A program made the position numbers and the translations under genes. The notes under the pieces were generated by a model that ran no database searches, was not told where the DNA came from, and was given only the letters and a program-made list of their open reading frames with translations. A stretch of 64,000 nt of DNA from Acholeplasma sp. OttesenSCG-928-E16 (GTDB lineage Bacteria > Bacillota_I > Bacilli_A > Acholeplasmatales > Acholeplasmataceae). Position 1 is the stretch's first letter; every line of letters starts with the position of its first letter. The stretch lies in assembly GCA_030266845.1 (NCBI GenBank), contig JAJDIT010000006.1, positions 1-64,000 of the forward strand, read 5' to 3'. This document shows, piece after piece, positions 50,732 to 58,301 of the stretch.

Positions 50732-51367
50732 ATGCTAGAACAAATTAAAAAAAGAATCAAAGAGAAAATCTTATGTGTCTATTATGGTGGATCTGTGGCT
50801 TATGGGCTAAATGATGATAGTAGCGACATCGATTTAATGGTTATCGCTGAATCGACTTTTCAAGGAACTGAATCAATTACCTTTGAATATGATAATAAGA
50901 AGATTGAAATATTTAAATTGAGTAGAGAATGTTTCAGGGATGTTCAGAATATCGAAGAAGATACTAATTCATTTACTACAATTCATGCAGATAATATTCT
51001 ATGTTGTAAAGATGAATCAAATATATTATTCCTTGATGATAGTTATAAAGAGGAGTTTCTGGACCTAGTTAGCAATTCGTGGTCTAAAGACAAGATTTCT
51101 AAATTCTTAAAAAAGTTTATTGATTTCTTCGGGCTTACTTTAGGATTAAAACAAAATATTAAAAAGCATTATCATGTATATCGATTAAGAGCAATGTTAG
51201 ATTCCTTTGATGAAACAGGCTCTTTTTCTTTAGTCTACAATGAGCCATTTAAAATGAAAATGATAGAACACAAAAATAAGTTTAAGAATTTACCAAATGC
51301 AAGTGAAGAAATTAAACAACTACTTAGATATATAGATGATTATGCAGAAAGGTTAAAAAGGAACTAG
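50732..51367 (+). CDS. Nucleotidyltransferase-domain protein (phage moron)
   Basis: A 211-aa pol-beta/KNT-superfamily nucleotidyltransferase. The signature GGSVAYGLNDDSSDIDLMVI contains GGS (19-21) and the two metal-binding Asp (32, 34), so the active site is intact. The C-terminal half is helical (KISKFLKKFIDFFGLTLG, LLRYIDDYAERL). Such enzymes add nucleotides to antibiotics, tRNA or protein partners. It lies between the tail fibre and lysis genes, a usual spot for lysogenic-conversion or anti-phage genes. SD GGAGG. Substrate unknown. Confidence 0.82.
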   Translation: MLEQIKKRIKEKILCVYYGGSVAYGLNDDSSDIDLMVIAESTFQGTESITFEYDNKKIEIFKLSRECFRDVQNIEEDTNSFTTIHADNILCCKDESNILFLDDSYKEEFLDLVSNSWSKDKISKFLKKFIDFFGLTLGLKQNIKKHYHVYRLRAMLDSFDETGSFSLVYNEPFKMKMIEHKNKFKNLPNASEEIKQLLRYIDDYAERLKRN

Positions 51368-51369
51368 AT

Positions 51370-51696
51370 ATGGATATTACAGTAACGATAATTTTATCGA
51401 TTATAAGTGTACTTGGAACTTTATCTAGTATCACGTTTGCCTATTTGGCTTTCAAAAGAAATAACAAAACAGATGATAAAAATGAAGGCAAGGCACATGG
51501 AGTGCTTATCTCTGATGTTGGCTATATTAAATCGTCAATAGATCGTATGGAACGCTCGCTTGAAAAGGTAGAGGAAAGAAGCATTGAATTATCAAATAGA
51601 CTAGTCGAAGTAGAACAAAGTGTTAAATCAGCTCATAAGAGAATTGATGATTTAGCAAAAAGAAAAATATCTAATAATTCTAAAGGAGGAAATTAA
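51370..51696 (+). CDS. XhlA-like phage membrane protein
   Basis: A 108-aa protein with one N-terminal transmembrane helix (TIILSIISVLGTLSSITFAYLAF) and a long coiled coil (YIKSSIDRMERSLEKVEERSIELSNRLVEVEQSVKSAHKRI). This layout fits XhlA/haemolysin-type proteins or i-spanin-like lysis accessories that act with a holin. The start follows the previous stop by 2 bases, and the holin follows 2 bases after its stop. It probably helps membrane disruption at lysis. Confidence 0.72.
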   Translation: MDITVTIILSIISVLGTLSSITFAYLAFKRNNKTDDKNEGKAHGVLISDVGYIKSSIDRMERSLEKVEERSIELSNRLVEVEQSVKSAHKRIDDLAKRKISNNSKGGN

Positions 51697-51698
51697 GA

Positions 51699-52082
51699 AT
51701 GAATGAGATTTTAATTAGTGTATTAAGTGTGGTTATTACTGGAGTTGTTATTCCTTTGATTACTTGGGCAGGTACTGCTTTAGTAAAATGGTTAAACACT
51801 AAAGTTAAAAATGAGAAGTCAGCAGAGTTTCTTACTACAGCTACAACTATTGTTTTGAATTCAGTAAAAACAGTCTTTCAAACATATGTAGAGAGTCTAA
51901 AGAAAAATGGCTCCTTCGATGAAGCTTCACAAAAACTAGCTCTAACAAAAGCTAAAGAAATAGCATTATCACAATTTAATGATGAAGTAACAAATTACAT
52001 AACTGATAATTATGGTGATTTCAATAACTGGTTAACCATTCAAATAGAAGCAACCATTGATTCATTAAAACATATTAAATAA
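51699..52082 (+). CDS. Phage holin, LLH-like
   Basis: A 127-aa protein with one N-terminal transmembrane segment (ISVLSVVITGVVIPLITWAGTALVKWL) and a charged, helical C-terminus (SAEFLTTATTIVLNSVKTVFQTYVESLKKNGSFDEASQKLALTKAKEI). This profile matches LLH-type holins of Gram-positive phages. Holins form pores that time lysis. SD AGGAGG lies upstream. No endolysin gene is found before or after it in the window. A strong terminator follows. Confidence 0.82.
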   Translation: MNEILISVLSVVITGVVIPLITWAGTALVKWLNTKVKNEKSAEFLTTATTIVLNSVKTVFQTYVESLKKNGSFDEASQKLALTKAKEIALSQFNDEVTNYITDNYGDFNNWLTIQIEATIDSLKHIK

Positions 52083-52087
52083 CCTTT

Positions 52088-52127
52088 GCGGATACTCGGC
52101 TACATTTGCCCTGTGTCCGCTTTTTTT
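52088..52127 (+). terminator. Terminator of the late phage transcript
   Basis: Stem GCGGATAC/GTGTCCGC (one T-G pair) followed by TTTTTTT. The loop and right arm contain ACATTTGCCCTGTGT (52102-52116), which recurs at 54752-54766 downstream of the ABC transporter cassette. Confidence 0.85.
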
Positions 52128-52156
52128 ATTTTCTAGGGATAATTGCCAAAGAAATA

Positions 52157-52185
52157 TTGACAACGCCAGTTGTTTAATATACTAT
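52157..52185 (+). promoter_or_regulatory. Promoter and operator dyad of the TetR-ABC operon
   Basis: -35 TTGACA (52157-52162) with -10 TACTAT (52180-52185) at 17 bp, or TATACT (52178-52183) at 15 bp. An inverted repeat ACAAC-gcca-GTTGT (52160-52173) overlaps the -35, a good site for autorepression by the TetR protein. Confidence 0.65.
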
Positions 52186-52220
52186 TAAATATATATCAAC
52201 GGGTATATAAAGGGGAAAAT

Positions 52221-52784
52221 ATGCCACCTAAAACAAAAAAAACAAAAGAGAGAATCTTAGATGCAGCAATGCACATAGTCAGAAAAGATGGTATTGATGC
52301 AGTTACTGCTAAGTCGCTAGCAAAGAAACTAAAGTGTTCTACTCAACCTATATATTGGGTTTTTGATACTATAGAAAACCTCAAGAATGAAATCATTGCA
52401 GAATCAAGCAAAGTGTACAATGATTATATTTTAAGAGATACAGATGAAAATAGATTTAGAGCAATTGGATTAAACTATTTAACATTTGCTATAGAAGAAA
52501 AAAATCTTTTCAAACTTTTATTTATGAGTGATAGAGGAAAAGAGAAAAACATCTTTAGTCTTTCAATTGATGATAATGAGGATGAGATAGTGAATATAGT
52601 AATTAAGCAAAGCAATCTAACTTATGATAAGGCATATGAGGTCTATCTTGACTTATGGGTCTTTACACACGGCATTGCATCACTAATAGTTAGTGGGATG
52701 AGCACTTTTTCTAATGAACAAGTATCTAAAATGATGACAGATATTTATTTAGGATTAGTTGAAAGGATGAAAAAAACAGTATGA
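52221..52784 (+). CDS. TetR family transcriptional regulator
   Basis: A 187-aa TetR repressor. The N-terminal HTH reads RILDAAMHIVRKDGIDAVTAKSLAKKLKCSTQPIYWVFDTIENL. The C-terminal ligand domain is helical (VWVF-like, DKAYEVYLDLWVFTHGIASLIV). It starts at ATG 52221 after GGGGA; the upstream extension to 52170 lies in the promoter. Its stop overlaps the ABC ATPase start (ATGA), so it is transcribed with the transporter it probably controls, as the dyad over the promoter suggests. The inducing ligand is unknown. Confidence 0.9.
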   Translation: MPPKTKKTKERILDAAMHIVRKDGIDAVTAKSLAKKLKCSTQPIYWVFDTIENLKNEIIAESSKVYNDYILRDTDENRFRAIGLNYLTFAIEEKNLFKLLFMSDRGKEKNIFSLSIDDNEDEIVNIVIKQSNLTYDKAYEVYLDLWVFTHGIASLIVSGMSTFSNEQVSKMMTDIYLGLVERMKKTV

Positions 52785-53470
52785 TAGAAATAAGCAACTT
52801 AAAAAAATCATTTGATAATGGTGAGAAAAAGAAATATGTAGTGGATAATATTTCTTTTTCAATAAAAAAAGGAGAGTTTGTATCCATTTTGGGGCCATCA
52901 GGATCAGGGAAATCTACATTATTAAACTTGATTTCTGGTTTAGAAAAAGCCGATAGTGGAGTAATATCGTTTGATGATGAAAACATAACGAATTATAACG
53001 ATACAGAACTGACTGATTTTAGAAGAAGAAAGACAGCGTATGTTTTTCAAAGTTATTATTTGCTTCCTACGATCAATGTGTTATCTAATATAAAGATGGG
53101 AGCTAATTTAACTAAAGGAATTGATGTTAAAGAGATAATAGATAGTTTAGGATTAAGTGGATTTGAAAAAAAGTTCCCATATCAATTATCCGGTGGTGAA
53201 CAGCAAAGAGTATCAATCGCTAGAGCAATAGCTAAAAATCCGGAAGTTTTATTTTGTGATGAGCCAACTGGAGCACTCGATGAAAAAACCGGAAGAGAAG
53301 TTATGAAGTATCTACTAAATATTCAAAAAGAAAAGAAAATCACACTAATTATGGTTACTCATAATGAAAATTTAGCAAAACTATCAGACAGGATAATAAA
53401 AATGAATAGTGGGAAGGTTATTTTAGATACGATTAATGAACCATCAAAGCTTGAGGAGATTGGGTGGTAA
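52781..53470 (+). CDS. ABC transporter ATP-binding protein (MacB/LolD-type)
   Basis: A 229-aa ATPase with Walker A GPSGSGKST (about 38-46), Q-loop FQSYYLLP, signature LSGGEQQR, Walker B VLFCDEPTGALD and H-loop THNE. It is of the family pairing with FtsX/MacB permeases (Lol/Mac type) that act as mechanotransmission or export pumps. It is coupled to TetR by a 4-bp overlap and followed directly by the permease. Such pairs commonly confer antimicrobial-peptide resistance in Bacillota; that role here is inferred. Confidence 0.94.
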   Translation: MIEISNLKKSFDNGEKKKYVVDNISFSIKKGEFVSILGPSGSGKSTLLNLISGLEKADSGVISFDDENITNYNDTELTDFRRRKTAYVFQSYYLLPTINVLSNIKMGANLTKGIDVKEIIDSLGLSGFEKKFPYQLSGGEQQRVSIARAIAKNPEVLFCDEPTGALDEKTGREVMKYLLNIQKEKKITLIMVTHNENLAKLSDRIIKMNSGKVILDTINEPSKLEEIGW

Positions 53471-53471
53471 T

Positions 53472-54617
53472 ATGAGAGAATTAATAAGACCTAGGAATAT
53501 AACGCTTGCTATAATGGCCTTTTGTGCAATTTTTGTCGTATTTATTTTCACAAATTACAAAATAGACTTAATTGCAATCAATAAAAATATTGTTGGAGAA
53601 GTTGAACGTTCCGTTTATGATTCTAAAATAGTGATGAACAATATTATTATTTTATGCTGTGCGGTTTTTCTTGGTGGCTTAACAGTACTCATGATGTTAT
53701 TCTCGGTTAGAAATTACCTTAAGGAAAACGAACCCCAGCTAGGTATATTGAAAGCTCTTGGATATAGAAATATTTATATAGCAGTAAGAAATTCTAAAAC
53801 AAGCATTTCCATTCTTATTGGATCAGGTTTGGCATATATATCTGGGTTATTATTTTTACCTACATTTTACAAAGCTTTTGATGGGGACATAGATATTTTA
53901 AACATACTTCCAGTATTCCATATTGAACTATTATTCTTTTATGTTATTATGCCGTTTATATTCTTTTTTGGACTTTCAATCTTTTATAACGCTATTTTAT
54001 TAAGAAAAAATGCTTTAGATATGATTAAACAAAAGGGAAAGATCAAAGTAAGAAAAAGAGTTTATAAATCAAAAAATAAAGAAAGAAGTTTCTTGATTGA
54101 ATATAAAAAATCAAATTTAAAAAACAGTATGTCATTAATAATATTCGTTTTTCTAGCAGCATTTTGCTATAGTGCGGAAATTCAAATGGCTGTATCAATG
54201 CTTGAACTAGAATCCGCAGTATTGTTTTCGGTAATTATTGGCGTAATAGGTATATTAATAGGATTGTCAGTTTTATTTATCTCGATCAGTTTTGTAATTG
54301 ATAAAAACAAGAAAAATATATCAATGTTTAATGCATTTGGTTATACCAATAAAGAAAGCACAATGGTTTTCTTAGATGGATTTAGAAAGTATTCATATAT
54401 AGGATTTGTCATAGGCACAGGATACCAATATATGCTGTTAAAATTAATGTATGACGTTATATTCAATGCAAGTGATTATGGAGTACATTATAGATTCAGT
54501 GTATTAGGATTGATAATAGCGTTAGCTTCATTTATTATTTTATATGAGGGATTAATATTCATCTATAAGAAAAAGCTACAAGCAATATCACTAAAACAAA
54601 TTATGAGTTCAGAATGA
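53472..54617 (+). CDS. FtsX-like ABC permease
   Basis: A 381-aa membrane protein with about eight hydrophobic segments arranged as two FtsX-like repeats; the paired motifs LGILKALGYRN (near 90) and MFNAFGYTN (near 295) are the usual coupling sequences. The extracellular loop after TM1 is short (about 25 residues), unlike MacB. The ORF opens at 53436 inside the ATPase gene, but ATG 53472 follows GGGTGG and sits just after the ATPase stop. It forms the membrane part of the TetR-regulated transporter. Confidence 0.88.
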   Translation: MRELIRPRNITLAIMAFCAIFVVFIFTNYKIDLIAINKNIVGEVERSVYDSKIVMNNIIILCCAVFLGGLTVLMMLFSVRNYLKENEPQLGILKALGYRNIYIAVRNSKTSISILIGSGLAYISGLLFLPTFYKAFDGDIDILNILPVFHIELLFFYVIMPFIFFFGLSIFYNAILLRKNALDMIKQKGKIKVRKRVYKSKNKERSFLIEYKKSNLKNSMSLIIFVFLAAFCYSAEIQMAVSMLELESAVLFSVIIGVIGILIGLSVLFISISFVIDKNKKNISMFNAFGYTNKESTMVFLDGFRKYSYIGFVIGTGYQYMLLKLMYDVIFNASDYGVHYRFSVLGLIIALASFIILYEGLIFIYKKKLQAISLKQIMSSE

Positions 54618-54751
54618 GGATAATTTCGATGCTTGTTCTTTTTTTAATGAAATAGGAATTGAAACCTCTGAGTTAATGAAATGTTTTATAAGGAGCAGAT
54701 ATTTTAGTTGCTGATATTATATATTGATTTTATAAATGTTTTGATGGTGCC

Positions 54752-54776
54752 ACATTTGCCCTGTGTGTTCTTTTTT
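54752..54776 (+). repeat. Second copy of a 15-bp repeat with T-tract
   Basis: ACATTTGCCCTGTGT (54752-54766), then GTTC and TTTTTTT. It matches 52102-52116 exactly and is again followed by a T-run. The two copies flank the TetR-ABC cassette. Between the permease stop (54617) and 54845 I see no gene. Confidence 0.8.
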
Positions 54777-54844
54777 TCTATTATAGTAATAATTTAAAAA
54801 GTAAAAATCCACATTCCTTGTAATATAAGATAGAGGTGTTTTAT

Positions 54845-55261
54845 ATGACAAACAAAGAAATAGCTAAATTAGGAGTGTTAATTGCATCAATTGAATTAGG
54901 ATTAGATGGAATAGAGGTTGAATTTAGAGGTGAATCATTTTTTAAGAGAAAGACAATTAATGCTGTATTCTTCAAGGAAGTTTATACAATTGTGTTTAAT
55001 GAGGATTTGCTTGAGTTTTCACATGAAGACAACATTCTTAAATGCGCATTCCATGAAACTAGGCACGCATACCAAATGGCTTGTATAGAGTTTCCAGAAC
55101 TAATGAATATTGACGTTTCAGATGTTGAGGTTGAAATATGGAAGTCAGAATTTGAGTGTTATTTCGGACCAGGTGATGAATTGTACGAAACGCAACTAAT
55201 AGAACTTGATGCTGTTAGATTTGCTGAAGAGTTGTTTAATGATTTGTATGGAGACGAATAA
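54845..55261 (+). CDS. Small ImmA/IrrE-like zinc metallopeptidase
   Basis: A 138-aa protein with the zinc motif HETRH (about 80-84) and a downstream Glu in QLIELDAVRFAEELF, similar to the third ligand in ImmA-type gluzincins (ELdAdrfA). The N-terminal region (LGVLIASIELGLDGIEVEFRG) is short. Small proteins of this type cleave phage or ICE repressors; here it lies in the cargo region with no repressor gene adjacent. A GTG at 54836 overlaps SD GGTG, so ATG 54845 is used. Confidence 0.72.
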   Translation: MTNKEIAKLGVLIASIELGLDGIEVEFRGESFFKRKTINAVFFKEVYTIVFNEDLLEFSHEDNILKCAFHETRHAYQMACIEFPELMNIDVSDVEVEIWKSEFECYFGPGDELYETQLIELDAVRFAEELFNDLYGDE

Positions 55262-55310
55262 TTCATAATTTTCTAAGTAAAATGGATATAAATTCACTAT
55301 TATATTAATG

Positions 55311-55449
55311 AGCGGTCATGAACGTTCCCTAGCGACACTAAGTTATGGTGTGTCCCGCATTCAAGTACCTATGGGCGGTAATAGATAGCTGTACGCAATC
55401 TTGAGGCAATCAAGAGGGTTTGACCTTACCTGATTAGAAAGGTCTTTTT
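55311..55449 (+). ncRNA. Candidate structured small RNA with own terminator
   Basis: Successive helices: GCGG/CCGC (55312-15, 55355-58) enclosing GACAC/GTGTC (55334-38, 55350-54); GTACCTAT/ATAGctGTAC (55365-72, 55385-94); CTTGA/TCAAG (55400-04, 55410-14); and the terminator GACCTT/AAGGTC (55422-27, 55439-44) with TTTTT. A -10-like TATATT at 55301 fits a start near 55312. No ORF or SD covers it. I cannot name a family. Confidence 0.55.
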
Positions 55450-55493
55450 AAATTTAAAAACTTTATTGATTAAGGTATAATGTTCCTGTAATC

Positions 55494-55517
55494 TATGTGC
55501 ACGCCTATGTTGAAGTA
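55494..55517 (+). repeat. Intergenic repeat, copy A
   Basis: TATGTGCACGCCTATGTTGAAGTA. Similar to copy B (56241-56266) and, more weakly, to 58112-58135 (GTGTGTACGCCTACG). The copies lie in intergenic gaps of the cargo region. Confidence 0.45.
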
Positions 55518-55589
55518 GGTTTTAATGTTGTTGAATATATGTTAAAATGTGGTTAATATAGTAATAATAATTGTTATAGAGGTTTTCAA

Positions 55590-56210
55590 ATGAAAAAAGT
55601 AATATTATATATACACGGTAAAAATGGTAGTCACCTAGAAACTAGTGAATACAAAAAAAATTGTATTAATTTTGATATTATTGGTCTAGAGTATAATGAC
55701 TATCTACCCTGGGTAGTGAAAAATCAAATCATTTTAAAATATGAGGAACTTAAAAATATATATGATCAAATTTGGATAATTGCTAATAGCATTGGCGCAT
55801 ACTTTGCGATGCTAGCACTACAAAATAAGAAAATAGAAAAATCATTATTTATATCTCCTATCACAGATATGGAAAAACTTATAATTGAGATGATGGAATT
55901 TGCTCATATTTCAGAAGAAAATCTCAAAGAAAAAGGTGAAATTATTACCGATTTTGGTGAAACACTTTCATGGGTTTATTTAGATTATGTTAGAAAAAAC
56001 CCTATAAAATGGAATATTCCAACAGAAATACTATATGGCGAAAAAGATAATCTCGTTTCGGTAGCAACTATCTACAAGTTTATTGATACTCATAACGCAA
56101 AATTAACTATTTTTAAAAATGGAGAGCACTGGTTTCATACGAAAGAACAAATTGCTTTTTTAAATGAATGGATGAAAAAAGGCACGCAATTTTCATCACT
56201 AATAAACTAG
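55590..56210 (+). CDS. Alpha/beta hydrolase
   Basis: A 206-aa small alpha/beta hydrolase. The N-terminal strand VILYIHGKNGS holds the HG oxyanion region. The nucleophile elbow is ANSIGA (Ser near 67). The acid Asp is in YGEKDNLVS and the His in NGEHWFHT. This complete Ser-Asp-His triad indicates an active esterase or thioesterase-like enzyme of unknown substrate. SD AGAGG lies before ATG 55590. It stands alone in the cargo region between two related intergenic repeats. Confidence 0.82.
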   Translation: MKKVILYIHGKNGSHLETSEYKKNCINFDIIGLEYNDYLPWVVKNQIILKYEELKNIYDQIWIIANSIGAYFAMLALQNKKIEKSLFISPITDMEKLIIEMMEFAHISEENLKEKGEIITDFGETLSWVYLDYVRKNPIKWNIPTEILYGEKDNLVSVATIYKFIDTHNAKLTIFKNGEHWFHTKEQIAFLNEWMKKGTQFSSLIN

Positions 56211-56240
56211 ACTTTATTGAAGAGTTTTCATGGCCGATAA

Positions 56241-56266
56241 TATGTGTGCAAGCCCAAGTTGAAGTA
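56241..56266 (+). repeat. Intergenic repeat, copy B
   Basis: TATGTGTGCAAGCCCAAGTTGAAGTA aligned with copy A at 55494 shares GTTGAAGTA exactly and most of the preceding bases (a 2-base insertion). Confidence 0.45.
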
Positions 56267-56355
56267 TGGCTCAATACTGTTATATATACTTTGAAATAGC
56301 CTTGATATTATGTTCAAGAGTATATAGTAATTTGCCGTGATTTTTGTGACCATAT

Positions 56356-56384
56356 AAAGAGAGAGATATACTTTCTCTTTTTTT
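56356..56384 (+). terminator. Terminator-like hairpin
   Basis: AAAGAGA/TCTCTTT with an 11-nt loop, followed by more Ts. It lies between the hydrolase and the second TetR gene. Confidence 0.6.
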
Positions 56385-56416
56385 CTTGAAGAAACTTGAT
56401 TATTATGATAACATAA

Positions 56417-56433
56417 ATTGAACAGTGTTCAAT
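56417..56433 (+). promoter_or_regulatory. 17-bp perfect palindromic operator of TetR
   Basis: ATTGAACAGTGTTCAAT is perfectly symmetrical about the central G. It lies 20 bases before the ATG of the TetR gene, a classical position for autorepression. Confidence 0.8.
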
Positions 56434-56453
56434 AACTGTGAAGAGGGATTTTC

Positions 56454-56981
56454 ATGAAAGATAAGATAATAGAAAAAACAATTGAAATGATAGAAACTTC
56501 AAACGGTGATATTGCTGATATTTCAATTAGAAAAATAGCTAAGGAATTGAATATTGCTGTGGGGTTAGTTAATTATCACTTCGGAAGTAAAGATGATCTT
56601 ATTGAACTGTGTGTAGAGAGAATTATAGCTAAACAAGTTTCAATACATAAACAAAGCAGTAGTAACGATAAGAAAGAGATTGCTTATCAAACAGCAATAG
56701 AAGTAGCAGACTATCTTTGGTCGAATAAAGCAGTTTCTAAAATATCTATTTTATCTGATTTGAAAAAACCAAATCAAAATGACAATTCTATGAAATCTGT
56801 CCGTGGAATGACATTTTTTTTAGAGGATGACTCAAGAAAATTTGATGTTTTTCTTCTTGTTTCAACAATGCAAACAATATTCTTAAAAGAGGATATTGTG
56901 AGAGATTTGGGTTTTGATCTTTCGATTAAGGAAGAAAGAGATAGATTGATGAAGTATTTAGTAAATAAACTTTTGTTTTAA
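56454..56981 (+). CDS. TetR family transcriptional regulator
   Basis: A 175-aa regulator with the N-terminal TetR HTH (ADISIRKIAKELNIAVGLVNYHFGSKDDLIELCVERI). The C-terminal half is helical. A 17-bp perfect palindrome (56417-56433) just upstream is the expected operator. It is followed after 16 bases by a DUF998 membrane protein and a DUF3788 gene, which it probably controls. SD GAGGG lies before ATG 56454. Confidence 0.88.
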   Translation: MKDKIIEKTIEMIETSNGDIADISIRKIAKELNIAVGLVNYHFGSKDDLIELCVERIIAKQVSIHKQSSSNDKKEIAYQTAIEVADYLWSNKAVSKISILSDLKKPNQNDNSMKSVRGMTFFLEDDSRKFDVFLLVSTMQTIFLKEDIVRDLGFDLSIKEERDRLMKYLVNKLLF

Positions 56982-56997
56982 AGAAAAAGAGGATAGT

Positions 56998-57678
56998 ATG
57001 AAAGAGAAGAACAAAGATAAAATAATTAGTGTAATGTGTTTAAGCGGAGTTATAGCTTTTATATTCTATATTCTTCATGACATCATCGGGGCTTTGAATT
57101 ACCCGGGATATGATTGGCTATCACAGGCAGTAAGTGACTTAACAGCTGTTGGAGCACCCTCTAGAATTATTGCTGGTGGGCTCTCCTCAGTATATGGAGT
57201 GTTTTCGTGTATGTGTTTGGTACTTTCCTGTCTTTATTTTTGTGATAAAGAAAATAAACTTTTTAGACTAGGAATTTATTTATTCACATTAATGTCATTT
57301 ATAAGTTCAATAGGATATAATCTTTTCCCACTGTCTGAAAGTGGAACTAGTGGAACAACGTTTCAAGATATTATGCATGTTTATGTGATTACAGTGTTAG
57401 TTGTTTTACTATCAATTACATCTTTAGTTTTAATTACAATAGGCGGTTTAAGAAACAAAACAAATATGTTCTTTACAATTACTGCAATTATTGCGCTGAT
57501 ATTAATGATGATTGGTGGGATTGGTTTTAATATTGTACCAGAAGAAATCAAAGGTTTGATTGAGAGATTTTCTAATTATTCTGCAGTTATTTTCACTGCA
57601 ATAATTGGAAGTTATATATTTTATCAAGAGATAATCAAGAAGAAAGGATTGGATAGTAATGAAAAAAGAAATTCCTAA
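56998..57678 (+). CDS. DUF998 family membrane protein
   Basis: A 226-aa integral membrane protein with six predicted helices. The DUF998 pattern is visible in ALNYPGYDWLSQAVSDLTAVGAPS (family motif yPGYs...qaiSdL...gap) and in the MHVYVITVLVVLLSI helix. Function unknown; members are often co-operonic with a TetR-type regulator, as here. SD GAGGA. Overlaps the DUF3788 gene by 20 bp. Confidence 0.78.
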   Translation: MKEKNKDKIISVMCLSGVIAFIFYILHDIIGALNYPGYDWLSQAVSDLTAVGAPSRIIAGGLSSVYGVFSCMCLVLSCLYFCDKENKLFRLGIYLFTLMSFISSIGYNLFPLSESGTSGTTFQDIMHVYVITVLVVLLSITSLVLITIGGLRNKTNMFFTITAIIALILMMIGGIGFNIVPEEIKGLIERFSNYSAVIFTAIIGSYIFYQEIIKKKGLDSNEKRNS

Positions 57679-58075
57679 TCAAAATGTTTTAAGTAATTTG
57701 TTAGGCAAAGAAAGGCTGGAAGCATGGAATGCTTTTTGTGATGCCATTGATTCGGTTTATGAAATGGATAAACTTTGGAATGATGGTGGAAAAAAATGGG
57801 ACTATGAGTATAAGTATCGCCGTGGTGGAAAAACACTCTGTGCTTTATATGCGAAAGAATACTGTTTTGGACTTCTAATTATTTTTGGTAGTGATGAAAG
57901 AAGTAAGTTTGAAACATCAAGGAATCAATATTCGGACAAACTACAAAGTATCTATGATGATGCCACAACGTTTCATGATGGAAAATGGATGATGGTTGAG
58001 ATGGAAGATGCTTCTATGATTGATGAGATTATGAAGCTTTTGACAACCATAAAAAGAACACCAAACAAAAAGTAA
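57659..58075 (+). CDS. DUF3788-like protein
   Basis: A 138-aa protein (WNDGGKKWDYEYKYRRGGKTLCALYAKE, CFGLLIIFGSDERSKFE, FHDGKWMMVEMEDASMIDEIMKLL). The pattern of an aromatic strand pair and a C-terminal helix matches DUF3788 proteins, small YdhG-like or MmcQ-like folds of unknown function. It overlaps the membrane protein gene by 20 bp with SD AAAGGATT upstream, so the two are coupled and in one operon with TetR. Confidence 0.68.
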   Translation: MKKEIPNQNVLSNLLGKERLEAWNAFCDAIDSVYEMDKLWNDGGKKWDYEYKYRRGGKTLCALYAKEYCFGLLIIFGSDERSKFETSRNQYSDKLQSIYDDATTFHDGKWMMVEMEDASMIDEIMKLLTTIKRTPNKK

Positions 58076-58301
58076 TAGTAGCCGTTAAAAAATTATCAAG
58101 GGTCAATAATTGGTGTGTACGCCTACGCTCATATACCTTTGAAATATCGTTGATATGTCTTTGATATGTAGTTCATATGCGTTTGAAACATGAAAAAGGA
58201 AAGCAGTAAAAACACTGTGTTTTTTTCAGTTAACAATTGTTAATTCGATTTAACACTAGTTTTAGTGTTTTTTATTTTATAATGATGACAGGAGGTAATC
58301 C

